A stretch of 64,000 bases of DNA from Orobanche coerulescens (lineage: Eukaryota > Streptophyta > Magnoliopsida > Lamiales > Orobanchaceae), in NCBI GenBank assembly GCA_033398695.1, contig JAWKAU010000036.1:372001-436000 (forward strand), read 5' to 3'. Of this stretch, positions 1 to 11,700 are shown one piece after another (the stretch's first letter is position 1; each line of letters starts with the position of its first letter). The notes beneath the pieces are model-generated. The model searched no databases. It had not been told where the DNA came from and saw nothing but the letters and a program-made list of their open reading frames with translations. Position numbers and translations under genes: made by a program.

Positions 1-1166
1 TATCATTCCAAGAATACAACAAAGTTCCATCAATAATCTGAGTTAAAACGAGTCAAATCGGCCAAAACATCAAGAAACCTCAAGAATCTCCAAAACTAAG
101 AGTTTAGGTGTTCTTACCTTCGATCCGGGCGGAATATGATGTTAGATATGAATCCAAATTCCAAAAAATGTTGCTCCATGATTTCTCCAACCAAAACCAT
201 CGATCTCTGATGAAAAATCACGAAAGGAATGAAGAAAATGAGAAATTGCCCAAGTGATCTGTGTCCCGGCCTTAAATAGGCCGAGACCTGCCGGTTCCTT
301 ACGTACGTAACCGGCAGCTTCCTTACGTACGTAGTCGGCCCTTGAAAACAATCTGCCCAGTTTGGTCGGCATCCTTACGTACGTAACCGGCAGTTTCCTT
401 ACTTACGTAATCGGCCCTTACGGCCGTAACCGGCCACAGCCTTACGGCCGTTATCGGCCAGTCCTAGCCCCCAGCGAGTCACTGCCGACCGTGATCGGCC
501 ATCCCTGCAAGTCACTGCCGACCATGCTCGACCACTACAGGTCCTCTCGGCCACGACTCGGCCAGTCTCCCCGTAACATACGTAACACTTAATCCGTTGC
601 GTACGTAATACGTACGTTGACTTGCTACAATATTATACTCGTATTACGTACGTAATACACCCTGTATAGCGTACGTAAATCTATCCGTTGAATCAACTGT
701 CCACATCCGCGCCGAAAGCCGTCGACCACAGGCCCCACTATCCGATCACAACTCGGTCCTGTTTGATTCCTCTTGTTACGTACGTAATGCCTTATGCATA
801 ACGTACGTAAAGCGTATAATTTAGCGTACGTAAGTCCTTAAACTTAGCATACGTTAAGGGCTCTATACTTAGCCAAAATCCAACTGTTCCTATCCGACGT
901 CTCGACATACTGGATACGAGCATACGACATACTGAATACACATATACTCAACCCAAAAATATTCTCATACGATATACCTGATATCCAAATCAGTTCAACC
1001 TGATACAACAAATCCTCAATATAACTGTCAATCTCAACATCAATTACACAAGTATAACTGTCTCGGTCCTCAATTTCTTTTATCCATACTGTATAGATAC
1101 CAAACTATACAGTATATCTCAGATAAAATAACGCGAAAAATTTATACTAAAAATACCGGTATTACA
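1..1166 (-). repeat. RT-A: partial gypsy LTR at the left window edge
   Basis: The + strand ends in ACCGGTATTACA at 1155-1166. Read on the minus strand this is TGTAATACCGGT, the same start as the other gypsy LTRs here (TGTAATACCC). No polypurine tract follows it, so 1166 is the outer edge of either a 5' LTR or a solo LTR whose remainder lies left of the window. It contains a palindrome array (about 296-860), a TATA-like CCTATTTAAG on the minus strand (271-280) and a splice-donor match AAG/GTAAG (minus strand, at 117). Family assignment comes from this shared architecture, not from coding sequence. Confidence 0.75.
296..860. repeat. Palindrome array in U3 of RT-A (TTACGTACGTAA type)
   Basis: About 14 copies or near copies of the self-complementary TTACGTACGTAA lie at irregular 20-100 bp spacing. 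Two copies are instead TTACGGCCGTAA (about 418 and 443), the motif that dominates RT-B. Flanking words such as CCGGC and TCGGCC recur. On the minus strand the array sits directly upstream of the TATA-like box at 271-280, so it occupies the promoter-proximal U3. Confidence 0.85.
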
Positions 1167-3978
1167 TGAACAACACAACAAAATATTTGGAAAATTACAG
1201 AAATTGTCCCAATTTCAGCAAAATGCAATTATTACATCAATTACCCTTTTTTCCTTACATTTTGCAGGTGATTTTAGTGGACAGTAAAGTTGGATCTAAG
1301 GACACTCCTAATGTTAACACATCTAAAGTACTACAAAAGGAAGACGTAACACCGGCAAGTCATGTAGATGACAATATATTTGCTTTTAATATTTTATGGG
1401 TTTGGAGGGGCCCGACCTCTCCAAAATGGGAGCAATACAATAAAATACCATGTTGGAAGGGCCCCCCTGACATATATAGCTGGCTTGATAATATGTATCA
1501 TTATACATCCTGATGAAACAAATTCAGCCAGCGTGCATTTTAAACTATGGAAATTTTCAGGCTTGTTTGTTAATCGGTAGCTGTACAGAGCGGTTAGAGT
1601 TGCTCCTCTGACAAAGGATGAACTTAAAAAATACATCCACTAATTTTTAATTACCTACAATTTGCATCCATACTTTTAATTTAGTATCAATTTATATATA
1701 TAATTTGCGCTGAAGTATCCATGGTTGTGCCTTGTGTAATATTTGTACTTTTTTCGTACTTTTTCACTTTTGACGACTGACTTGTATCTGTTATCATGTT
1801 TTGAACTTATTTTATTTTGCACTTTTTTGTCATTCGAGCTAGTTTTAAGACTGTTTTGGAGTGGTACATGGATTAATACGATTTTTCTCTTTTGTGCTTG
1901 ATTCTCGTTAATAATGTCTATATTAATTGGTTCATAGTTTCTGCAAAATCGCTTGATGTTTCCAGTCATATTGTGGACTTGTATGTTGGCGCTTGGCCGC
2001 GATTGTGATTTTCAATTATTTGGGACTATTTCGTAATTTTTATATTATGGACTTTTAGTTTAGTATTCGTTTTTCCGCATCTTCAGATTGTCATACTCGC
2101 GTTTCTGATTAGCGCTAAGACTCGTTTATGGATTGTCATCGTAAGTGCTTCATCTCATTTCTAGTTGCATTTTTCTCGTCATTTTGGGATGTTTTGGGCT
2201 GAACAGCAATACTGCTGTTAGCAAACCCTGATTTTGGTAAATTCTACAGAACCTGGTTTTGGTACTTTGGGTTTTTTGATAAATCGTCTGTTTCAATCCG
2301 TTTTGTCTGTACAATCATGTTGCATATGATTATTCTATTCTTTGTAGATTTTATCCCCCTACAAATTGATGATTAAATTTTTGAATTATGAGAAATCGAG
2401 AGGATTTAGGTTGAAATCCACACTCTACATGTTTCATTGCATATCGTCTGGTAGCCGGAGCTTCAGGTGTTCATTTCAGTTTAGTTTTGCATTAATCATA
2501 GTCTTACGGGTGCATAACAGAAAGCATATGGCCATTGTTTTTCTTTTTAGGAATTTGTGAAAACCAGCAAAAAAGCCGTTGGACTTAATAATTCGACTAC
2601 AAATCCTGCGATGCCATTGAATAATGATTCACAACCAAAGGTACACAACACACAGTCAACAAATGTCATGATTGTGATTTTCGAATATTTGGGACTATTT
2701 CGTAATTTTGATACTCTAGACTTTTAGTTTAGTATTAATTTTTCTGCACCTTCAGCTTGTCATACTCGCGTTTCTGATTAGCGCTTAGACTCGTTTATGG
2801 ATGGTCATCGTAAGTGCTTCATCTCATTTCTAGTTGCATTTTTCTCATCATTTTGGGATGTTTTGGGCTGAACAGCAGTACTACTATTAGCAAACCCTGA
2901 TTTTGGTAAATTCTACAGAACCTAATTTTGGTACTTTGGGTTTTTTTTGATAAATCGTCTGTTTCAATCAGTTTTATCTGTAAAATCATGTCGCATATCA
3001 TTATTCTATTCTGTGTAGATGTTATTTCCCTACAAATTGATGATTAAATTCTTGAATTATGAAAAATCGAGAGGATTTAGGTTGAAATCCACACTCTACA
3101 TGTTTCATTGCATATCGTCTGGCAGCCGGAGCTTCAGGTGTTCTTTTCAGTTTAGTTTTACATTAATCATAGTCTTACGGGCGCATAACAGAAAGCATAT
3201 GGCTTTTCTTTTTCTTAGGAATTTGTGAAAACCAGCAAAAAAGCCATTGGACTTAAGAATTCGACTACAAATCCTGCAATGCCATTGAATAATGATTCAC
3301 AACCAAAGGTACACAATACACAGTCAACAAATATCGCACATGTATTTATTTCGCCATACTCATATATATGTATATTTTCATTTAGCTTTTATGATGCTAA
3401 TATGCCATAAGTCATTACAGTCGATGAAGTGTACTTTGTCGTATCCGGATATCAGAAATATCGTAGCTCGTGGTACCATTTATTTGTCATCAGAAAAATA
3501 CAGCATTCATGGAGTTCCACTTCAAGATGACTGCTATAAAGTGTTCGTTGTGAATATTGGTATTCTTTTATTATTTCACATTGTCAGCTTTTGTTTACAA
3601 TCACTTCACATTGATTTTTAATGTGTCTAAAACATAGCAAATGTAATAGTAAAAATTAATTCATGTGGCTAAAGGGTAGACAAAATCGCCGCTCAAAATA
3701 ATCCGTGTATCTACAATAAACAACTGATGCCACGTTTAAATTTGTTATTTGTCACTAAAACGTATATAATGGTCACTTTACAAATTTTTTTTGTCTTAAA
3801 GTGAAAAACAACGTCATCTTAGTAATATTTTCATGTGGCTATTGTATATACATTATATACAGTAAATTAAATTGTGTGTCCACAAAATACGTATGGTCAC
3901 AATTTATTTCGTTTTTAGTGTGTCAAAATGATGGCATATGTCACTTTATTACAATTTCATGTGACTAAAGTGTACTAA
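1167..3978 (+). other. Exon-like DNA of unknown origin between two gypsy elements
   Basis: This stretch has no recognisable transposon protein. It shows exon-like segments with splice-type borders on the + strand. One begins near 1269 after TTTTGCAG and stays open for about 35 codons. Another follows CTTTGTAG near 2348 and ends in CTTCAG/GT near 2468. Another runs from after TTTTTAG near 2550 to CAAAG/GT near 2640. A last one follows CATTACAG near 3420. The peptides are hydrophilic and unfamiliar, and I do not recognise a domain. It may be a gene fragment captured by a transposon or a decayed host gene. 3620-3978 is AT-rich with nothing I can call. Confidence 0.4.
2001..3337 (+). repeat. 669-bp direct tandem duplication containing two putative exons
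   Basis: Copy 1 (2001-2669) and copy 2 (2670-about 3337) start with GATTGTGATTTT and end in CACAGTCAACAAAT. They are visibly alike throughout, with scattered substitutions and a few indels. Both putative exons and their splice-like borders are duplicated, and the reading frames stay open in both copies. The differences between copies look mostly conservative in the exon parts. Confidence 0.85.
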
Positions 3979-5680
3979 TGTAACACCCCAAACCCGACGG
4001 TTATTAGAGTGCCGTCCTTAATGAGATGTCGGTCGCTCGAACAACCTTGAATAACACAATACCAACAATCCGGTTCAACACACGAATCAAACACGAGTAT
4101 AATTAACTCAAAACGTTGATACGTCTAAACCAAGTTCATTGGGGCATTATATCGAACACGTTGTGGCCAATCTTCGATTGTTTATAACCAAACCTCAATA
4201 TACCAACATCAAATCCCCAAGAAGTAATTCAAACCAACAAAACATCTTCAATACGATCAATAATCCAACATGAATATCCAAATTGGTGATTTCAACAACA
4301 ATTAATCGAAACCCCCAAATCCAACTCAATATTCAAAGTGTTCTTGAATAATCCTTCAATAATCAAATGAATATTAACACAAACTCATAATAATATGTAT
4401 ATCTCTTCATACAACAAGATTATAACGTCCAAAACATCATATCTCAACACAAAATCAAAATTCAAGATGTTTGAAGAATATTACCTTTGAAGATCCAAGT
4501 ACTTCGATCTGATGAAAACGCGTTAGATCGACTATCCGAGCTTCACAATCGAATGAAAATGATGAAAACCGAACACCCTTATGATTGCTGATGAAAAAAT
4601 ATCTCCCTCAAGCTCTCTCTCTCTCGGAACAAAGTGAAGGAAATAAGAAAATGAGGAAAAAGTCCTGGCCAAGCCCTTATAAACTGCCGGAAGTTACGGC
4701 CGTAACTCGGCCAACATACGGTCGTAACATTCCAAGTCAACGGCCTTACGGCCGTAACTCGGCTTCGTCCAAACACCTACCGATAGCCTTACGGCCATAC
4801 CCGCACCTATCTTACGGGCGTAACTCGCCCTCATCCAAAACACTTGTCGACAGCCATACGGCCATACCCGCACAACTTACAGACGTAACTCGACCGATAC
4901 GGCCGTATCCGACCAAATTTACGGGCGTATGACCCCTTTGTAGAATCTGACCAGGCACCCTGCCTGCAACGTACGGCCGTATCCGGCCAAGCCTTATGGC
5001 CGTACCTGACTCATTTTACGGCCGTATGCCGCAACCCTTACGGCCGTAAGTCCTCCTCGTCCGACCAATCCTGAAAATCACGAACACCCCGTACGGCCGT
5101 AGCCTTCCCATATTACGGCCGTATCTCGCCTTCGGCCAAAAATGCCTGGGCACCCTGCTCGACACGTACGGCCGTAACCGGCCAACTCGTACGGCCGTAC
5201 CTTCTCAACTTATTGCCATATGCCGAAACCCTTACGACCGTAAGTCCCGTTCGTCCAAAATGACCTGAACACAATGAACACATGTTACGGCCATAATATC
5301 TGATTAGTTACGGCCGTAACCCGTTGCTGGAAGTAACCAAAAATCCGACAACTCCGATTTCTCGCTACGGTCGATGAATGATCCGACATACCATACATAT
5401 GTGAAAGTAAACAAGTCCAACACATGCCAAAGATGATACTTACAACACAAGACTACCAATCACGATGATAATAATAATAATAATACTCTCGTCTCCACAC
5501 TCAAAATGGAGATGAATTTTGACGATCGGTAACTGATACACGGTTACAATAAGACAACAAAAAACACAAATGAATGAATCATAAATGATGAGTGATTATT
5601 AATGAGTGAAAATTACTGAGTGACAATTACAGACTGATAATTACTGAATGATAATGAATGAATTACAACCGGGTATTACA
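3979..5680 (-). repeat. RT-B 3' LTR with internal deletion
   Basis: It begins TGTAACACCCC and ends GGGTATTACA on the + strand, directly next to the polypurine tract. Compared with the 2660-bp partner at 19468-22127 it is 1702 bp. About 958 bp are missing between GTGCCGTCC (about 4016) and TTAATGAGATG. The missing part includes the splice acceptor region of the proposed LTR intron. The donor near 4484 and the TATA-like TTTATAAG (4676-4684, minus strand) remain. Confidence 0.9.
4690..5335. repeat. Palindrome array in U3 of the RT-B 3' LTR (TTACGGCCGTAA type)
   Basis: About 20 copies of TTACGGCCGTAA or one/two-base variants (for example TTACGGGCGTAA, TTACGACCGTAA, GTACGGCCGTAC) are spaced about 20-45 bp apart. 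Each is nearly perfectly self-complementary. The array starts immediately upstream (minus-strand sense) of the TATA-like box at 4676-4684. Confidence 0.92.
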
Positions 5681-5698
5681 TACTCCCACCCTTAAAAA
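5681..5698 (-). other. RT-B polypurine tract
   Basis: On the minus strand this reads TTTTTAAGGGTGGGAGTA, directly adjacent to the 3' LTR end at 5680. Position and purine content match a plus-strand primer. Confidence 0.85.
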
Positions 5699-5715
5699 GA
5701 GTTTCGTCCTCGAAA

Positions 5716-7010
5716 CTAAGGGTTAAACAACTCGGGATAACTCTCCTGCATACTATCCTCGGTTTCCCAAGTAGCCTCTTCGACTCCGTGTCTAGACCAC
5801 TGAATCTTGACCAAAGGAATGGTCTTGTTCCTCAACTGTTTGATCCGATGTTCTAAAACCCGTATAAGATGCTCCTCATACGAATGATCATCCGCGATCT
5901 CGATTTCATCGAACTGAAGTATGTGGCTCGGGTCGGAAATATACTTCCGCAACTGAGAGATGTGAAACACATTATAAATTCGGCACAATGCCGGAGGTAA
6001 GGCAATCGATAAGCTAACTCGCCTACTCGATCCAAAATCTCAAACGGTCTAATGAATCTTGGACTCAACTTTCCCCTCTTACCAAAATGGATAATACCAC
6101 GACTCGGGGATACTTTGACCAAAACATGGTTACCTGTCTCGAACTCTAATGGTCGACGATGATTGTCTTCATAAGATTTATGTCGACTCTGAGCGGTCAA
6201 CAAATGACTCTTGATCAAAGCTACCTTCTCACGAGCGGCTATAAGCATATCGGGTCGGTGCCGATTGATTCTGATAAGTCATCCCAACACAAAGGAGATC
6301 GAAAATGACGACCGTACATGGCCTCGTATGGTGCCATCTTAATCGAAGCATGCCAACTATTATTGTACGTGAACTCGATCAACGGTAGTTGGGCTTCCCA
6401 ATCATCTTTCTAATCGAGAACACATGCCCTCAACATGTCCTCCAAAGTCTGAATAGTCCTCTCCAATTGTCCGTCGGACTGAGGATGAAAAGCTGTACTG
6501 AGATTAAGCTGAGTTCCCACAGCACGATGAACTGATTTCCAAAAATGAGACACGAATCGTCACGATCGGAAACGATACTTTTAAGAGTACCGTGCAATCT
6601 CACTATCTCTTTGATAAACAACTGGGCAAGTCTCTCGGGACCCCACGTATCCTTAATCTCAAGGAAATGAGCTGATTTAGTTAGGCGATCCACAATTACC
6701 CATATTGTATTCATGCCACGACGACTCGTCGGTAAACTCGTGATGAAGTCCATTGAAATATCCTCCCACTTCCACTCTGGAATAGGGAGAGGTTTCAGCA
6801 TACCCTCCGGTCGCTGATGTTCTATCTTGACTTGATTACAGGTCAAACATCTCGAAACAAATTCCGCGACTTCTCGCTTCATATTACTCCATCAGTAATT
6901 TTGTTTCAAGTCTTTATACATCTTGCTAGACCCCGGATGAACGGAATAAGGGGTAGCATGAGCTTCTCTCAAAATCGATTTTTTCAACTCGTCATTCGCC
7001 GGTACGCATA
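5716..7010 (-). pseudogene. RT-B integrase and chromodomain, frameshifted
   Basis: Minus-strand pieces cover integrase. At 6430-6882 are the post-zinc-finger CLTCNQVK segment, the catalytic-core stretch with SMDFITSLP and VIVDRLTKSAHF, and a degraded SDRD. At 5853-6248 is the C-terminal part with SPRFIRPFEIL. At 5716-5988 is the chromodomain-like tail with VKIQWSRHGVEEATWE, ending in YPELF. Known role of the family: integrase inserts the cDNA, and the chromodomain is thought to guide chromatin targeting. The pieces lie in different frames, and the core after SDRD loses its frame, so no complete integrase is encoded. A close relative is intact over the same tail in RT-J (59774-60181). Confidence 0.88.
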
Positions 7011-7068
7011 ACTGATTCTTAAAACGCAAAAGTCCATCCTCGTGAACCACAAATCCGGGGGCTTTCCC

Positions 7069-7640
7069 CTAAGTCACATCCTCACGAATGCGTAACAATA
7101 ATGGGTCCGAACCCTGATTCTTCATGATCGCCTCCTCAAGTGGCGATGAAATCTCCAACGTACAAAGTTGCCCTTGTACTCGATGTAACCAGACCTCGAT
7201 CTCGGGTCTCAGAAATTCCTGTTGAAGTTCCTTATGAACTGTTAATCGAGCAAGCATCTGCTCTTGAATGGACTTACGACTGAAGGCGTCGGCGACAACG
7301 TTCGCCTTGCTCGGGTGGTAAAGGATCTCGATATCATAATCTTTGATTAGTTCCAACCACCATCTCTGTCGCATATTTAACTCCTTCTGAGTAAATATAT
7401 ACTTTAAACTCTTATGATCGGTGAATATCTGACAGGTAACTCCATAAAGATAATGACGCCAAATCTTCAATGCGAACACCACGACTGCTAGCTCCAGGTT
7501 CTGGGTCGGATAATTAACCTCCTAAGGTCTCAATTGCCGTGAAGCATAAGTAATAACTTTCCCGTTCTGCATGAGTACACATCCGAGACCCTATCCGGAC
7601 GCATCACTATAAACCACAAATCCTTCCGTCCCTTGCGGTA
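7069..7640 (-). pseudogene. RT-B RNase H domain, frameshifted
   Basis: The piece at 7069-7482 contains [21 protein letters not shown] followed by [15 protein letters not shown], hallmarks of the gypsy RNase H and its junction to integrase. The upstream half (about 7483-7640) is open only in another frame, and the [10 protein letters not shown] start of RNase H lies at the end of the 7591-7989 piece. The domain degrades the RNA of the RNA/DNA hybrid during reverse transcription in this family. Broken here. Confidence 0.87.
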
Positions 7641-8544
7641 AAGAAAGGACAGGTGCTGAAATTAACCGGCTCTTGAGTTCCTCAAAACTTTGTTGACACG
7701 CATCGGACCACGTGTATTTCTTATCCTTCCATAAAAGGTTCGTCATTGGTTGAGCGATTTTAGAAAACCCTTCCACAAACCGCCGATAATAACTGGCTAA
7801 TCCGAGAAAGCTTCGAATCTCCTTAACATTCTTCGGAGGTAGCCAATCTCGGATAGTCTCCGTCTTGTGAGGGTCGACACGAACTCCGTCTAATGAAATT
7901 ACATGTCCGAGAAATGTCACTTCAGACATCCAGAACTCACATTTGGAAAACTTCCCATAAAGTTGCTCTCGTCTCAACACGTCGAGCACCTGATGAAGAT
8001 GAAACTCGTGCTCCTCCCGGTCACGAGACTAAATTAGAATGTCATCAATAAAGACAACCACGAACTGATCCAAATAGTCGATGAAAACCCGATTCATTAA
8101 CTCCATGAATACCGCAGGTGCATTAGTCAACCCAAACGGGATTACCACGAACTCATAATGACCATAGCGTGTTCGAAACGCCGTCCTTGTGATATCCGAC
8201 TCTCGAATTCGCAACTGATGGTATCCAGATCTTAAGTCGATCTTGGAAAAAACTGAAGCTCCCTGAAGTTGATCTAAGAGATCATTAATACGAGGTAAAT
8301 GATACTTATTCTTGATCGTCACCCTGTTCAACTCCCGATAATCAATACACAAGCGGAACGAACCATCCTTCTTCTTGACAAACAACACTGGTGCTCCCCA
8401 CGGGGACGCACTCGGTCGGATATAACCTTTCTCAAACAACTCCTCAAGTTGATTCTTCAATTCCTGCATTTCGGTCGGGGCCATACGGTACGGTGCCTTC
8501 GATATTGGGGACGTACCGGGCTCCAACTCAATCCTGAATTCCAC
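7591..8544 (-). pseudogene. RT-B reverse transcriptase, one nonsense codon
   Basis: The piece at 8029-8544 carries the fingers/palm motifs: [48 protein letters not shown] and the catalytic box [13 protein letters not shown] stop directly follows FIDDILI, where relatives have Tyr-Ser-Arg. The thumb/connection follows at 7591-7989 ([36 protein letters not shown]). The catalytic Asp-Asp pair is preserved, but the stop and frame changes separate palm from thumb. Confidence 0.9.
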
Positions 8545-8550
8545 ATCTCT

Positions 8551-9582
8551 CTATGGAGGCAAACTAGGTAACTCGTCTGGAAAAACATCGGCATATTCCA
8601 TCACTACCGGAATATCCGTCAACATTATTGGTGATTTCTCGGTTTTGGTCATACAACACCAATAACCAACACACCCCTGATTGAGTAATTTCACTGCTTT
8701 CATCAAGTTGATGACTCTCCCGGAACAACTGGGATTACCTCCCTGAAAAAGACATTCGACCCCATCGTCTGAAATGATAGTGACCATACGCTTAAGGACA
8801 CTAATGACGGTATCGTGACGGTCCATCCAATCAATACCCAAAATGATTTCGTCTCTCGGTAAATCTACCACGATTAGGTCTGCTAACCAATCACGGCCAT
8901 GTATCTGAATCGGACAATCTTTAATCTCACAATTTCCGATAATTCTTCTACCATCAGGTAGACCAATGACATAAGGCTCACAACTAGTAGCACTACCCAG
9001 ACGTAGTCTACTCAAACATGACTCGAAAATGAATGAATGCGATGCACCAGTATCAAAAAGGGTACACACAGGTTGAGATAAAATATCGAGTGTACCTGAG
9101 ATCATCCGTGCTTCTGGATCGTTGGTCTTCTTCATCTCATAGATTCGGGGCTTGCTGGCCCCCGAACCGGACGCTCCCGTCTGATAGCTCTTGGCTCTGC
9201 CTTTATTAGCTCCTGTCGTCTTGAACGATGCTGACTGAGTGGCCTGATTCTGCACCGCTGAATGTCCTGGGGCCTGAGATGACGCTGGAGTAGGTTTAGA
9301 GTCCCTTCGGCAAAAACGGGCTCTATGCCCAGCAATCCAACAGTTGTGGCACGTGACAGTCTGCCTTGGACACAGTGCTGAAATGACCCTGTTCTTCACA
9401 GTTGAAACATGTGATGGCCGAACTGGCCACTCGTGACTTAGATTCCGTGGGTTTAGGCGCCATAGGAGGTCGCTCAGAAAAAGTAGAGCCCGCACGTGGT
9501 TTCTTGAAAGTGGCCTGATTGCCGTCAAACTGATTGCGATTCTTAGACTTCTTGCCAGCAGATGAAGGTTGTTGCTTATCAA
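8551..9582 (-). pseudogene. RT-B Gag C-terminus with zinc knuckle and aspartic protease
   Basis: This 343-codon minus-strand frame contains the second zinc knuckle (CHNCWIAGHRARFC), a low-complexity linker, and the retropepsin active site LFDTGASHSFIF near 9030-9065, followed by the IILGIDWMDRHD segment typical of gypsy proteases. It ends near PDVFPDELPSLPP-like sequence that normally leads directly into reverse transcriptase. In the family Gag and Pol are one fused frame or separated by a simple recoding step. Here the frame is broken on both sides. The protease motif itself looks intact. Confidence 0.9.
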
Positions 9583-10196
9583 TTTCCTTAGCAGTAAGCT
9601 GATAAGTAAGAGCTTTCTTAATGAATTCGGCCAGAGTGGTGCAATTGTGATTAAGAAACTGCATCCGCATATGAGGTTTTAGCCTCTTGATGAAATACTT
9701 ATTCTTATCTGCCTCGGAGTGAATGATAGATAAGGCGAACGGAAGAAGTTCCTGAAATTTCTCGGCAATGGCGAGAACATCTTCGTCTGCTGAGGGGTCG
9801 GGAGTGAGTAATTCCGACAACTTAGCCTCCCTCAGTGGGGCCGGATAATACCTCTCCATCATGAGAGTTTTGAATTGATCCCAAGTACATGATCCATCGG
9901 TGGGATTCAACGACAACCACCAAGAATGAGCGCTCTTACCCAGATAGTAAGCCGCAACTGAAACTTTGTGTCCCTCAGGACAGTCCACCATAGCAAACAG
10001 TTTCTCGAAATGCTCAAGCCAATGAACAATATCTGCCGACTCAGATGAGCCCTCGAAGGTAGGTGGTCGCTGGCGAGAGATATCGCCAATGATACTGCTT
10101 ACACCCCTCTCTTGCCACTGAGGTGGCGGCGAAGGAGCCTGTTGATTTTGAGTAGTTGAGTTATGCATTGTCTCCATTAGTTGTGCCATCTGAGTC
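9323..10196 (-). pseudogene. RT-B Gag, central and nucleocapsid part
   Basis: The frame continues from the copia insertion point at 10196 downwards. It contains the capsid-like region (RPPTFEGSSESADIVHWLEHFEKLF, YLGKSAHSWW, WDQFKTLMMERYYP) and the first zinc knuckle CFNCEEQGHF, after which the frame shifts. The open frame visible up to 10276 includes about 25 codons of RT-C LTR and is not real Gag there. The N-terminus lies beyond the copia element at 18799-19032. Confidence 0.88.
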
Positions 10197-10201
10197 ATTT
10201 G
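10197..10201. repeat. Target-site duplication of RT-C, left copy (ATTTG)
   Basis: ATTTG precedes the copia LTR start (TGTTGGG at 10202) and recurs at 18794-18798 directly after the other LTR. A 5-bp duplication is the norm for this integrase class. Confidence 0.95.
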
Positions 10202-11685
10202 TGTTGGGTTTTCTATGTATCGAATACAAAATAATCGGAGTAAAAACGCAGCGGAACAATAAAAGTGAAAACCCAATTTAGGATCGCATGCAGTAATTTA
10301 ATTGTTTAATTAAAGAGTTAATCGAATTACCTTAATCCGATTGAACAATTCTAGATCCGGACTAGAAGTAGATGAATATCTCCTTCCTCTTTTGGTGATC
10401 CACACACGAACAATTCCACAAGCCGGATTGCTAGATCCTTACGAATAATATTGATAAATAGTACAACACAAATTCCTTACTAGAAGGATTGTACTATTGA
10501 TCAAGATCAACTAAGGGAAGAGAGACGACCGACTCCGTTCTCCTACAATATGATGTAGATGGCCGATTTTTCTTCTCCTTGAAGGGCCGATTTTTAGGTC
10601 TTGTATTCTCATAACAACTCCTTGTCCAAGACCTTATATATATATACTAAGTAAACCCTAGATTCAATAATCTAGTATTTGCTTAGTTGCCCCTCAACTT
10701 ATTAAATAATACAATATATATAATATCCAATATTATATATATTACTTATTATTTAATCTCCTTATAAATATAATATCCAATATTATATTTATTATTCCCG
10801 ATTGATATTTATTCCTACTTGTCTATAATTGTCGTATGTGTGACCTAAAAGGCTTATATTATGTTGGCAATTATTTAATACCTTATTAAATAATAAATCA
10901 TAAGCGGCCTCTAGCAAGACATTATGATTACCCAAATAATATAAGTTAATAGTCCATTAAACCTTTTAACGTGTCAAATCCCTTTGTCACGCGATATCAT
11001 ATTTGAACTAAGTCATGGAGTCTGTCATACTTATTTATGTTCAAATGCTTTCTCGATCTTAAGTAGATCGATTGAATCAAATGACTCTTCATTTGAGCAT
11101 GGCCATGCATTTCCTTGATCCTACTTATCGAGGCCCAGCAGATATCTCTCTCACTTAAGAGAGGGACAAATCCCCATCTTGATTATTCATTGCCCTCTAC
11201 ATGACTTCCACTAATCCCGATCGCTAACCTTTATGATCACCATGTTTCGATGACGTTGGATTACGTCAAGGCATAGCGATTATCATGTTGGACTCTATGA
11301 TAATCTCGTTCAAGGATTTATTGACATACCGTATTGAGATTCACTTATGACATTTCCATGCGGTGATCTCAATGCGGGTCGGTCCAAGATTAGTTCTCCA
11401 ACCAATACCCATAAGATTGATCCGTACCATACGCATAATCATCCGATGATTATCAATCAAACTTATACTAGTATATTAATCACTTGAGTCTCTACTCAAC
11501 GCGATTTTACCAGGACATTTGAATAATCTTATTATTCGTGAATAACTATTATTCGATTATTATAATATTAAAACATGCACACATTATAATAATCAACGAG
11601 AAATAAATGATATCAAATAACTTTATTTAAATGTGACAATTACAAATCTAGGCACATCGAATGTCCTAGGGCACTATTCCCAACA
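10202..11685 (-). repeat. RT-C 3' LTR
   Basis: Starts TGTTGGGTTTTC and ends CACTATTCCCAACA; adjacent to the polypurine tract on its right. It is AT-rich, with runs of TATA in 10629-10800 and an imperfect 18-bp repeat TATAATATCCAATATTATA occurring twice. Confidence 0.95.
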
Positions 11686-11700
11686 ATCTCCCACTTGCAC
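11686..11700 (-). other. RT-C polypurine tract
   Basis: Minus-strand TGCAAGTGGGAGAT immediately precedes the 3' LTR. Its location and purine run fit a plus-strand primer. Confidence 0.85.

Noticed and set aside
5716..9582. Endogenous pararetrovirus instead of a retrotransposon
   Set aside because: LTRs, an integrase and a chromodomain are present and no movement or coat protein is seen; this is a Ty3/gypsy chromovirus-type element.
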